From an uncultured Veillonella sp. (GTDB lineage: Bacteria; Bacillota; Negativicutes; Veillonellales; Veillonellaceae), in the NCBI RefSeq assembly GCF_915069625.1, contig NZ_CAJZFD010000068.1:1-9787 (forward strand): DNA of 9,787 bases. Direction: 5' to 3'. The position numbers and the translations under genes are program-made. Below, piece by piece: positions 1 to 6,170 of the stretch (position 1 is the stretch's first letter; each line of letters opens with the position of its first letter). The notes beneath the pieces are model-generated. The model was not told where the DNA came from, made no database searches, and saw only the letters and a program-made list of their open reading frames with translations.

Positions 1-284
1 ACACCGGCAGGACCATAACCTTCATATACGATTTCTTCGTATGCGTTCATATCCGTAGCGCCAACGCCCTTATCGATGGCACGTTGAATATTATCCTTAG
101 GAATATTGTTTTCACGAGCTTTTTGTAAAGCCAATTTCAAACGCATATTACCTGTTGGATCGGCACCACCCATACGTGCTGCTACAGTAATTTCACGACC
201 GATTTTCGTAGCCAATTTAGCCTTCAATGCATCGGTTTTACCTTTTTTATGTTTAATATTTGCCCATTTTGAATGTCCTGACAT
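1..284 (-). CDS. yebC: YebC/PmpR (TACO1) family protein, 3' part outside window
   Basis: The N-terminal 94 residues are visible and the gene runs off the left edge. The protein opens with [16 protein letters not shown], the signature start of the YebC/TACO1 family, followed by the family's [12 protein letters not shown] and the basic [16 protein letters not shown] helix. Family members are about 240 residues. Some act as DNA-binding regulators (PmpR), and recent work on the family supports a role at the ribosome in relieving stalls at proline-rich stretches. The ATG at 284 has a strong AGGAGG (290-295), five bases upstream. That site overlaps the stop codon of the RNA methyltransferase gene, so the two genes are probably cotranscribed and translationally linked. 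Family assignment is very secure; the choice between regulator and translation factor cannot be made from sequence here. Confidence 0.96.
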   Translation of the reverse strand, partial: MSGHSKWANIKHKKGKTDALKAKLATKIGREITVAARMGGADPTGNMRLKLALQKARENNIPKDNIQRAIDKGVGATDMNAYEEIVYEGYGPAG

Positions 285-293
285 AGACGCCTC

Positions 294-866
294 CTATTTA
301 TTCCACCATGCTTCGCCCCGCAGCCGATCAAGGATAATCGATACAGCACTACGCACAGATAAATGATTGTATTCACCATGGCCATATATAGGTTCTAAAA
401 TATAGTCAAAGCTTTCCATCATTTCTTTTGTCATACCATAACCGGTACCAAATAATACTAACACAGGGCGCCCCTCATTTTCAAGATGTTCACGCATCCG
501 TGCATAGGAAATTGTATTATCATAGGTACGCGCATCTGTTGTCGCCACAATAGGTTTCATACCTTCTAGGTCTTCAATCATTCGCACTGCTACTGCAATA
601 GAGTTAACCAACTCCACGCCGGTGAAAGCATCCTTGCGATCTGGATTGTAAGTAGAACCAAATCCAGATTTCCAATGTTCCATGATGGTACTCACCAGCT
701 CACGCTGAGCAGGTATATTGTGAATCACAAAATATTTAGATACATCATAGGTAATAGATGCTCGTGCAATATCATGAATATCATAATTGGTAATGGCCGT
801 CGTTATCACATCTTTATGCTTATTCATAATCGGATAATGAACAAGTCCAATATATAAGTTAGCCAA
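294..866 (-). CDS. SAM-dependent RNA methyltransferase, PF09936 (SPOUT) type
   Basis: This 190-residue protein matches in length and pattern the stand-alone SPOUT methyltransferases of PF09936, often found near trmD in Clostridia and Thermotogae. The N-terminus (ANLYIGLVHYP, residues 2-12) forms the first strand. A central KP-IVATTDART segment (104-114), the glycine-rich LFGTGYGM (138-145) and NHLSVRSAVSIILDRL (167-182) correspond to the trefoil-knot cofactor site. The RNA target is not established for this family as far as I know. The start is TTG at 866: AGGAGA (874-879) lies seven bases upstream, and no ATG fits better. Fifty-seven bases separate it from the tail-protein gene upstream, with no terminator visible. 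It is followed nine bases later by yebC. The family call is firm; the substrate is unknown. Confidence 0.85.
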   Translation of the reverse strand: MANLYIGLVHYPIMNKHKDVITTAITNYDIHDIARASITYDVSKYFVIHNIPAQRELVSTIMEHWKSGFGSTYNPDRKDAFTGVELVNSIAVAVRMIEDLEGMKPIVATTDARTYDNTISYARMREHLENEGRPVLVLFGTGYGMTKEMMESFDYILEPIYGHGEYNHLSVRSAVSIILDRLRGEAWWNK

Positions 867-923
867 TGCTAAATCTCCTAATTTCTAAACAACTTTCATT
901 AACATATAGTGTCATCGCATCCA

Positions 924-1484
924 TTATGAAGCACTAGACCGTGAACCAGCACTACCAAAGCCCGACTTTTGACCTATAGAAGAGGCTTTTTGACTTCTTC
1001 GCTTCTCATAGTCTTGATAAGTACGTCTCCCCAAAGAAGTACGCACATTTGAACCAGATGCGGTATATACATTTGGTTCCTCATAGGGTTTCAAAGGTGC
1101 TGCCACACGGTATGTCATAGTTCTTCCATCCATACGCGCTGTAGGGGGATTAAATCCATGGAAAATATAGTAGCCTGCAGCAATACTTGGCAAAAGTCCT
1201 GCTAGCCCTGCATCCCACACTAAATTGCCGCTAGTATCACGGTGAAAGGTAACTGAACGATTATCGTCATACAAGGCGGTTTCTTTTCCATCGCCATGGT
1301 TTAAAAGAGAATACCGATTACCTTGACTATCCTTTAATCGAACCTCTCCCTCATTTGCCTCTGGATAAACCTTATCACACACAGCATAGGAGATATCGTT
1401 CCAGTATGAATACACACCTACAAGACCAGCAACTGCAGCGAAAGCACCTGTAAGGTATATGGTTTTCTTACTTGGCTTATACAT
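924..1484 (-). CDS. Two-helix membrane protein with GFGS C-terminal tail, copy A
   Basis: The 186-residue protein is paralogous to the one at 4432-5004; by hand count about 84 of the first 130 aligned positions are identical. Layout: basic N-terminus (MYKPSKK), helix 1 (about 9-27), a soluble segment with NHGDGKETALYDD (62-74) and VTFHRD (78-83), helix 2 (about 91-109), then a cytosolic basic, Ser-rich tail ending IGQKSGFGSAGSRSSAS. Positive-inside reasoning puts both ends in the cytosol. I do not recognise a named family. The GFG near the C-terminus and proximity to a GSP-synthase-like ligase recall E. coli YgiB and YjfM (DUF1190). The ATG at 1484 follows AGGGAG (1491-1496), which overlaps the DUF350 stop. 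Cys36 is conserved in both copies, but no lipobox precedes it. A role as ligase substrate or scaffold is inference. Confidence 0.8.
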   Translation of the reverse strand: MYKPSKKTIYLTGAFAAVAGLVGVYSYWNDISYAVCDKVYPEANEGEVRLKDSQGNRYSLLNHGDGKETALYDDNRSVTFHRDTSGNLVWDAGLAGLLPSIAAGYYIFHGFNPPTARMDGRTMTYRVAAPLKPYEEPNVYTASGSNVRTSLGRRTYQDYEKRRSQKASSIGQKSGFGSAGSRSSAS

Positions 1485-1495
1485 AAAACGCTCCC

Positions 1496-1927
1496 TTAGT
1501 GCACAGCACCGCTAATAACAAGAGCAAGACCTACAAAAATGCCAAATACAAGAATACCAGCAGCTGTATTACCACGCATAAGTTCTTCGGATAATTTATA
1601 TTTACGATGCCAAATATTGATAAACATATAGCCCGTTACAAATAGTATAATACCTAGCACAGCGTATACAACACTGGCTACAATGCCATGTAACAGGGAC
1701 GTATCAGCCGTAGTCACGGCTGGTGACATAATAACAGCGCGCAAAATTTCACCGATACCGATAAATGATCCCGCTGAAAGCCACGCCACAGCACAGTTAC
1801 CACGCTTAATTTCTTCACTAAATTTTCCAGGCACGAAGAAATCGATAACCGTGTTCGCTGTCAACATCAGTATAATGCCAAAACAAGCATAAAAAATTGT
1901 CAATAATACATCTGGTATATAAATCAT
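1496..1927 (-). CDS. DUF350 (YjfL-like) four-helix inner-membrane protein
   Basis: The 143-residue, very hydrophobic protein has four predicted membrane helices (about 6-30, 45-67, 80-104, 119-141). It contains an internal duplication. The first half carries FSEEIKRGNCAVAWLSAG (36-53) and the second carries LSEELMRGNTAAGILVFG (112-129), each joining a cytosolic loop to a helix. The E-x3-RGN-x-A repeat is the hallmark of DUF350/YjfL proteins, which are about 130-140 residues; E. coli YjfL shows the same two-repeat plan with a similar N-T-A-A motif. The function of the family is unknown. It is often encoded near PspA-like, DUF4178, polyamine-synthase or GSP-synthase-like genes. The ATG at 1927 has a perfect AGGAGG (1934-1939) that overlaps the stop of the preceding DUF4178-like gene. 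It is the only DUF350 gene in the cassette, although its neighbours are duplicated. Confidence 0.9.
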   Translation of the reverse strand: MIYIPDVLLTIFYACFGIILMLTANTVIDFFVPGKFSEEIKRGNCAVAWLSAGSFIGIGEILRAVIMSPAVTTADTSLLHGIVASVVYAVLGIILFVTGYMFINIWHRKYKLSEELMRGNTAAGILVFGIFVGLALVISGAVH

Positions 1928-1937
1928 AATAAGCCTC

Positions 1938-3008
1938 CTAATAATATAATTTTGTATTGGATGTGTTGTTAGAGTTGCTGGTAGGATACAATCGTTCGCG
2001 TCCCGTATTATCCCCTAGTCGAACCATGGTCGCATAGTTATCGAGTATATGAGAGCTGATTAATGTACGATCAATAATTTTCCAATCCTCTTGTGTTAAT
2101 TTTGATTGTTCACATACCTTAACCCTAGTTTGTCCATCCGTATTAGTGATGAGATACACCAAGTCCCCAGAATAAAATACAATAACTTCATGTCCCTCTT
2201 CTAAGTTATCCCGCTCGTTCTTAATATCACCATTCACAGAATCAATCAAATCTAATGCGGTACTAACAGGATCTAGTGTAGACGTGTATACATAGTCGCT
2301 ATCCGAATCTGTTTTTGTATAATATGCAGATGTGTCATGCATATGTTCTTTTGCCGTGTAAGGTACTCCAAACATAGCGCGTATACTATGCCAAGACAAA
2401 TCATTGTCCGACCAAAATAGAAACAGTAAAAATAGTACACCATACCCCACCCCAACAGCAATAGATCCAAACCTCTTTTTCATTGATTTGTTACGCATCT
2501 TTTGCTTAATAGCTTGAGCGGCTGCATCATTACAAAGACGAATGTTCACCAAGGGCACTCGTGATCCTTCGGCAAACATTTTTTTACCTTCAAACCACTC
2601 TTCTTCAAAGAATACACTAGCACCACCTTCACAAGGTAGCTGATATTCTCTATATCCTGCGCGGTCCCCTACGGAGGCACCACTTTCACCATCCACATCG
2701 ACAACCTTTTCTAAGCCGATTTGATGTAATGTAAAATCTTTCCCCGGCCGAGTATGAAAGGATGTTCTAGATACGGTACACCATTCATTATCATTATACT
2801 CAATGGTTAACCATATTTTATCGATTCCCTCAACAGCCTCTAGTCCATATTCATGCCAATAATCACCAGGTGATTTGGTCATAGACGGCTGGCCCCTATA
2901 GGATTGTTCCTTATCTGCTTTTGGAATAATCTCTATATATTTAATTTTCTCAGTGATTACATAACGGCTGCCATGAACCTCTAAGACATCATAACAATTA
3001 AACTCCAT
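1938..3008 (-). CDS. DUF4178-like membrane protein, copy A
   Basis: The protein has 356 residues from the ATG at 3008. I chose this over the ATG at 3038 because the paralogue at 5049-6095 begins with the equivalent (M)xFNCYDVLEV, and GAGGGT (3013-3018) sits four bases upstream at the aligned position. The N-terminal half is a beta-rich soluble region resembling DUF4178 (RYVITE at 15-20, W-x-EYGL at 51-56, KIWLTI at 64-69), with a second similar section ending near 155. A basic segment and one membrane helix (about 182-200) follow. The C-terminal domain carries DPVSTALDLIDSVNG (246-260) and ends in a Ser/Asn-rich stretch. Positive charges before the helix suggest that the DUF4178 part is cytosolic and the C-terminal domain extracytoplasmic. 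DUF4178 has no established biochemical role. The gene leads the DUF350 and tail-A genes with overlapping or near-overlapping junctions. Confidence 0.75.
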   Translation of the reverse strand: MEFNCYDVLEVHGSRYVITEKIKYIEIIPKADKEQSYRGQPSMTKSPGDYWHEYGLEAVEGIDKIWLTIEYNDNEWCTVSRTSFHTRPGKDFTLHQIGLEKVVDVDGESGASVGDRAGYREYQLPCEGGASVFFEEEWFEGKKMFAEGSRVPLVNIRLCNDAAAQAIKQKMRNKSMKKRFGSIAVGVGYGVLFLLFLFWSDNDLSWHSIRAMFGVPYTAKEHMHDTSAYYTKTDSDSDYVYTSTLDPVSTALDLIDSVNGDIKNERDNLEEGHEVIVFYSGDLVYLITNTDGQTRVKVCEQSKLTQEDWKIIDRTLISSHILDNYATMVRLGDNTGRERLYPTSNSNNTSNTKLYY

Positions 3009-3075
3009 ACGCACCCTCGCTAAAATAGACATAACCATAACTGCTGTGAAGTAAACCTATTATCATTCGTTTAAC

Positions 3076-3104
3076 ATACTATATAGCCACAAATTCCATA
3101 GTAT
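3076..3104. repeat. 7-bp inverted repeat in the gap before DUF4178-like copy A
   Basis: ATACTAT (3076-3082) and ATAGTAT (3098-3104) are perfectly complementary with a 15-base spacer, in the 101-base gap (3009-3109) between the ligase and DUF4178-like copy A. No T-run follows on the minus strand, so it is not a terminator. The same ATACTATAT string occurs at 5041-5049, in the gap after DUF4178-like copy B and reaching into that gene's stop codon. It could be a regulator site or RNA processing hairpin; chance is possible. Confidence 0.25.
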
Positions 3105-3109
3105 TTCGC

Positions 3110-4417
3110 TTACTCTATTAGTAATGGTACATAGTAGGCTTCTGTACCAGCTATCTCTTCCGGAGAAAAACGGCATCCTACCGCAGAAGCTTGATCACCA
3201 AGCATAAAACAGGATAAGGTTAAAAATCCATCTTTCACTCCACAATCAACTGTATGAGTAAAACGTTTCTGCTGTATAAAGTCTTGATACATAACCTTTT
3301 TACTATCGCGACAAACAATATCGTCATAGTTATCAACTAGCTTTTCCATGTAAATCTCAGATGTATCACCACGCTTTTGAACAACTTGTACATGCCTTCC
3401 TTCACGGCCCCAAATCTCCTTTTGAATATAAAGGCCATCATCAAGAGAGAAAAAATCATTTTCAAAATAGGATGGTGCCAAATAAAGCTCGATGATATCT
3501 CGATCTGGTTTGGTAAAAAATTGATCTGTTAAATACAATGCATATACTAAGGACATAAATGATTTGTTTTGTAAAATAATTGCCTCTGGCGGATTAAAAA
3601 GAGCAAATCTATTCTCCTCGTACAAATCTAAGAACATCTCACCCAAAGGTTCATTATCAGGTGTTTGTTCATCAATCAAAAGTTCCATGGGATGCAATCG
3701 ATATAATAGAGTCGCATGACTACCATCTTCTAAAGGGATGCCCTCATCATCAATCTTCATATCATAAAAGGATATGAATCGCGTATCTGCCTCAGGACAG
3801 GCTGTTTTTAATTCCTTCATAAGGAATTGTGTTGTACCGTAGTCTTCAAAATAATCATGAAAACAAGAGAATACAAAGGGATCCTTAGGTAAGCGCTCTC
3901 TATTTGCCCGCATAGATTCATATTGGTTTCTACCATACTTAGCAGATAAAACAGCATCATACATGCGCTTTAAAAATGTATGTAATTCTTTTCGGCATTC
4001 TATATTAGGATGTTTTCGTCCTACATAATTAGCTGCAACTTCATTGGCATAATAGCTTTCAATAAGAAAACATGGCGTATCCGCATTAAGTTCTACCATC
4101 CGCAAATTGCCATTTACATCGAGAACAAAATCAAAGCGTGATAACCACGTTGGTAACCCTAAGGCATTCGACTTATGTAAATAAGGAATTAAATTGTCTG
4201 GCATATCCATATTTCGAGCAAAGTCATCTGGTGCCATTTGAAATACTTTTGCAGCTTTACAAAATATTTGAAATAATCTACGTGAAGCATGGCGAATTTC
4301 ATCGTAAAAGTCGGATGAAAAGGCCTGCATAGACAAGGAAGTATACCGATCATCATACCCTTCATATTCCACGAAATTAAATATATTTCTATCAAGCTCA
4401 TCAATATAGGATTTCAT
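3110..4417 (-). CDS. Stand-alone ATP-grasp amide ligase, glutathionylspermidine synthase family (PF03738)
   Basis: This 435-residue protein matches the C-terminal synthetase half of E. coli glutathionylspermidine synthetase/amidase and the stand-alone relatives YgiC and YjfC; no amidase domain is present. Visible landmarks are SRFDFVLD (93-100), where Asp96 matches a Mg-binding Asp; VELNADTP (108-115), with Glu109 and Asn111 matching the other Mg ligands; Lys285 in ILQNKSF and Lys333 in IQKEIWGREG, the probable ATP-binding lysines, with the GREG loop (337-340); and the closing MYQDFI and YYVPLLIE. All core residues look intact, so it should be catalytic, joining a carboxylate to an amine through an acyl-phosphate. 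True glutathionylspermidine synthesis is doubtful; YgiC-like proteins have not been shown to make it. The ATG at 4417 has AGGA six bases upstream. The gene lies 14 bases after tail protein B. Its substrate is unknown; polyamine, amino acid or a protein tail are all possible. Confidence 0.88.
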   Translation of the reverse strand: MKSYIDELDRNIFNFVEYEGYDDRYTSLSMQAFSSDFYDEIRHASRRLFQIFCKAAKVFQMAPDDFARNMDMPDNLIPYLHKSNALGLPTWLSRFDFVLDVNGNLRMVELNADTPCFLIESYYANEVAANYVGRKHPNIECRKELHTFLKRMYDAVLSAKYGRNQYESMRANRERLPKDPFVFSCFHDYFEDYGTTQFLMKELKTACPEADTRFISFYDMKIDDEGIPLEDGSHATLLYRLHPMELLIDEQTPDNEPLGEMFLDLYEENRFALFNPPEAIILQNKSFMSLVYALYLTDQFFTKPDRDIIELYLAPSYFENDFFSLDDGLYIQKEIWGREGRHVQVVQKRGDTSEIYMEKLVDNYDDIVCRDSKKVMYQDFIQQKRFTHTVDCGVKDGFLTLSCFMLGDQASAVGCRFSPEEIAGTEAYYVPLLIE

Positions 4418-4431
4418 TGTTCATCCTTTCA

Positions 4432-5004
4432 TTAAGAGGCACCGCTCGAAGTTCGAGCCCCTACACTACCAAAGCCATACTTTTCACCAATTCTATGTGC
4501 TCGATTACTCGTTTTAGTATTATAACGATTTCTAGTCATCTCATTAATAGTCCTAGCCACTCTTACACTATTAGATTTGCTAGCGCCTGTATTTGCATCA
4601 AAAGGTGTAAGTGGCGATGTAGCACGATAGGTCATACTGGGTGCATCCATATATGCCGTTGGAGCTGAAAAGCCATGGAACGCATAGTAACCTACCGCCA
4701 AAGTTGGAATCAAACTGGCTAAGCCTGCATCCCATATAATATTACCTTTCTCATCACGATGAAAGGTAACAGATTTTTCTGCATCATCATAGAGTGCAGT
4801 TTCTTTTCCATCACCGTGATTAATCAAGGTATAGCTTTTACCTTCATCATCAATGAGCCGCACTTCACCATTATTTAATTCTGGTTTGGCCACATCACAT
4901 AGAGCATAGCTAATATCGTCCCAATACGAATAAGCACCTACTAGAGCTGCTATAGATGTAAAGGCTATGGCTATATAAACAGTATTCTTACTTGGTTCAT
5001 ACAT
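4432..5004 (-). CDS. Two-helix membrane protein with GFGS C-terminal tail, copy B
   Basis: This 190-residue paralogue of the protein at 924-1484 has the same plan: basic N-terminus, helix 1 (about 9-27), soluble segment with NHGDGKETALYDD (62-74) and VTFHRD (79-84), helix 2 (about 92-110), and a tail ending IGEKYGFGSVGARTSSGAS. The tail linker (about 138-168) is the only strongly diverged part, whereas the terminal IG-x-K-x-GFGS-x-G-x-R block is kept. Divergence followed by reconservation suggests that the C-terminus is recognised by a partner. The most likely partner is the ATP-grasp ligase encoded 14 bases downstream, as ygiB sits next to ygiC in E. coli. This is inference. The ATG at 5004 is preceded by AAGGAA with suitable spacing. 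A 44-base gap separates it from DUF4178-like copy B. Confidence 0.8.
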   Translation of the reverse strand: MYEPSKNTVYIAIAFTSIAALVGAYSYWDDISYALCDVAKPELNNGEVRLIDDEGKSYTLINHGDGKETALYDDAEKSVTFHRDEKGNIIWDAGLASLIPTLAVGYYAFHGFSAPTAYMDAPSMTYRATSPLTPFDANTGASKSNSVRVARTINEMTRNRYNTKTSNRAHRIGEKYGFGSVGARTSSGAS

Positions 5005-5048
5005 ATAATATTCCTTCGTTTAGTTTCGTAACTGAAATCAATACTATA

Positions 5049-6095
5049 TCAATCTTTTATTATATTTGATAACGTCTTACGACCCTGTTTATTCTTTAAT
5101 TCCACCATATACGCATATCGTAACAATATTTCACTGTCATTTCTAATAGTCGCTATACGTCTATCCTCCGAATCTGACAAGTTTTTTAATTGCCCCACTT
5201 CAACATACGTAGTGCCATTAACCACACTAATAACAGATACATCTTTAGTCGTATAAATGACAATCCACTGCTCAGGGGACTTAGTATCTTGTTTAATAGT
5301 ATAAACCTTGCCATACACAGCATCGATAAGATCGATAGCCGTTGCATTTGGATCTTGCTTTGACGTATATACCATCAAACCGTCTTTTGTACCTTGCGGT
5401 TCATAATAATAGGAATCTTTAATGCGCTCTTCCATGGTATATGGGAATCCAACTTCATCACGCAATTCATGCCAAGACATATCTTCTATAAACAAATATC
5501 CCAAAAATAATAAAATGATTCCCCAACTCAGACTCAATCGTGTCCATTCTTTTCTGCGAGCTGCATTACGAATCTTTTTACTCGCTGCTTGAGCAGCCTG
5601 ATCTCGCCGTCGATGTACATCAGACAAACGAATCCGCTCACCTTGAGCTTGGTCCGTCAAACCACCATGCCAGCCCTCAATAAAGAATACATAGGTTTTA
5701 TCCTTTTTAATTGATCTATATTCTTTATAATCTGCTTTGTCGCCACTTCTAGCCTTCGATTGTCCCTCCACAGCTACGACACGTTCTATACCTTTATCAT
5801 GTAATCTATATCCTGCAGGAGGGGTTGAACGTAAAACTGTTTCAGAAAAAGTGCAGTATTCTTTTTCACCGTTTACAATGGTAAGCCATTTTTTATCCGT
5901 CCCATTAACGGGCATAAGACCATATTCTGTCCAAGACTGAGCTCCTTTGGAAACACCCAGTTCTTTTTTATAATTTTCATCATTAAGATCATAACGTATT
6001 GTTTTATCAACAATAAACTCTTGATAAGAAATGACCTCCCCGACTACATATCGTTTTCCCTGAACCTCAAGGACATCGTAACAATTAAACTTCAT
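5049..6095 (-). CDS. DUF4178-like membrane protein, copy B
   Basis: The protein has 348 residues from the ATG at 6095. An in-frame TTG at 6101 is rejected because GAGGT (6101-6105) would then overlap it, whereas it lies five bases before the ATG. It is paralogous to 1938-3008. Shared blocks are FNCYDVLEV (3-11), RYVVGE (15-20), W-x-EYGL (55-60), KKWLTI (68-73), a membrane helix (about 187-203) followed by DMSWHELR (205-212), and DPNATAIDLIDAVYG (248-262). The linker before the helix is strongly basic (HRRRDQ through NAARRKEW, 161-184), which suggests that the N-terminal part is cytosolic. The middle sections and extreme C-termini of the copies have diverged, and this copy lacks the Ser/Asn-rich end. 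As first gene of the cassette it follows the oxidoreductase gene by 75 bases without a terminator. Function is unknown; it probably partners tail protein B. Confidence 0.75.
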   Translation of the reverse strand: MKFNCYDVLEVQGKRYVVGEVISYQEFIVDKTIRYDLNDENYKKELGVSKGAQSWTEYGLMPVNGTDKKWLTIVNGEKEYCTFSETVLRSTPPAGYRLHDKGIERVVAVEGQSKARSGDKADYKEYRSIKKDKTYVFFIEGWHGGLTDQAQGERIRLSDVHRRRDQAAQAASKKIRNAARRKEWTRLSLSWGIILLFLGYLFIEDMSWHELRDEVGFPYTMEERIKDSYYYEPQGTKDGLMVYTSKQDPNATAIDLIDAVYGKVYTIKQDTKSPEQWIVIYTTKDVSVISVVNGTTYVEVGQLKNLSDSEDRRIATIRNDSEILLRYAYMVELKNKQGRKTLSNIIKD

Positions 6096-6108
6096 AAACA
6101 ACCTCGTT

Positions 6109-6145
6109 AGAGTAGCAATACTTATATACGCATCTAAACTACTCT
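6109..6145 (-). repeat. 7-bp perfect inverted repeat in the leader of the cassette's first gene
   Basis: AGAGTAG (6109-6115) and CTACTCT (6139-6145) are perfectly complementary across 23 bases. The spacer holds TATAAG at 6121-6126 (minus strand), which could be a -10 element, although no -35 match lies at the right distance. The repeat could be an operator or a weak hairpin before the cassette. Seven bases may also be chance in AT-rich DNA. Confidence 0.25.
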
Positions 6146-6170
6146 CTCTCCTAAACGGGATTTAATGAAA

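Noticed and set aside
106..366. Plus-strand open frames such as 106-366, 675-857, 1683-1892, 4138-4332, 4417-4668, 5737-5940, 7421-7630, 8553-8885, 9546-9758
   Set aside because: All lie mainly antisense to well-supported minus-strand genes, lack credible ribosome-binding sites and show low-complexity or non-protein-like composition.
1365..1392. Conserved Cys36 after helix 1 of the tail proteins as a lipoprotein site
   Set aside because: The residues before it (SYAV, SYAL) do not form a lipobox, and the Cys lies well beyond the end of the hydrophobic helix.
2273..2470. Minus-strand open frames 2273-2470 and 4189-4404
   Set aside because: They lie inside the DUF4178-like and ligase genes in another frame and only mirror their composition.
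3009..3038. Longer N-terminus for DUF4178-like copy A, starting at 3038
   Set aside because: The extra ten residues have no counterpart in copy B, and the ribosome-binding site aligns with the ATG at 3008 in both copies.
3110..4417. Calling the ligase a true glutathionylspermidine synthase
   Set aside because: No amidase domain or glutathione/polyamine genes are in the window, and the closest relatives in context (YgiC, YjfC type) are not shown to make glutathionylspermidine.
924..6095. Recent horizontal island with insertion sequences or attachment repeats
   Set aside because: No transposase, integrase, tRNA edge or flanking direct repeat is visible, and base composition looks like that of the flanking genes. 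Only gene content and order suggest insertion.
6096..6101. TTG start two codons upstream in DUF4178-like copy B
   Set aside because: It would overlap the GAGGT ribosome-binding site; the ATG at 6095 has correct spacing.
6121..6149. Strong promoter for the cassette at TATAAG (6121-6126)
   Set aside because: The -35 position reads AGAGAG, unlike TTGACA, so I do not call it as a promoter. Read-through from trmD is equally plausible.
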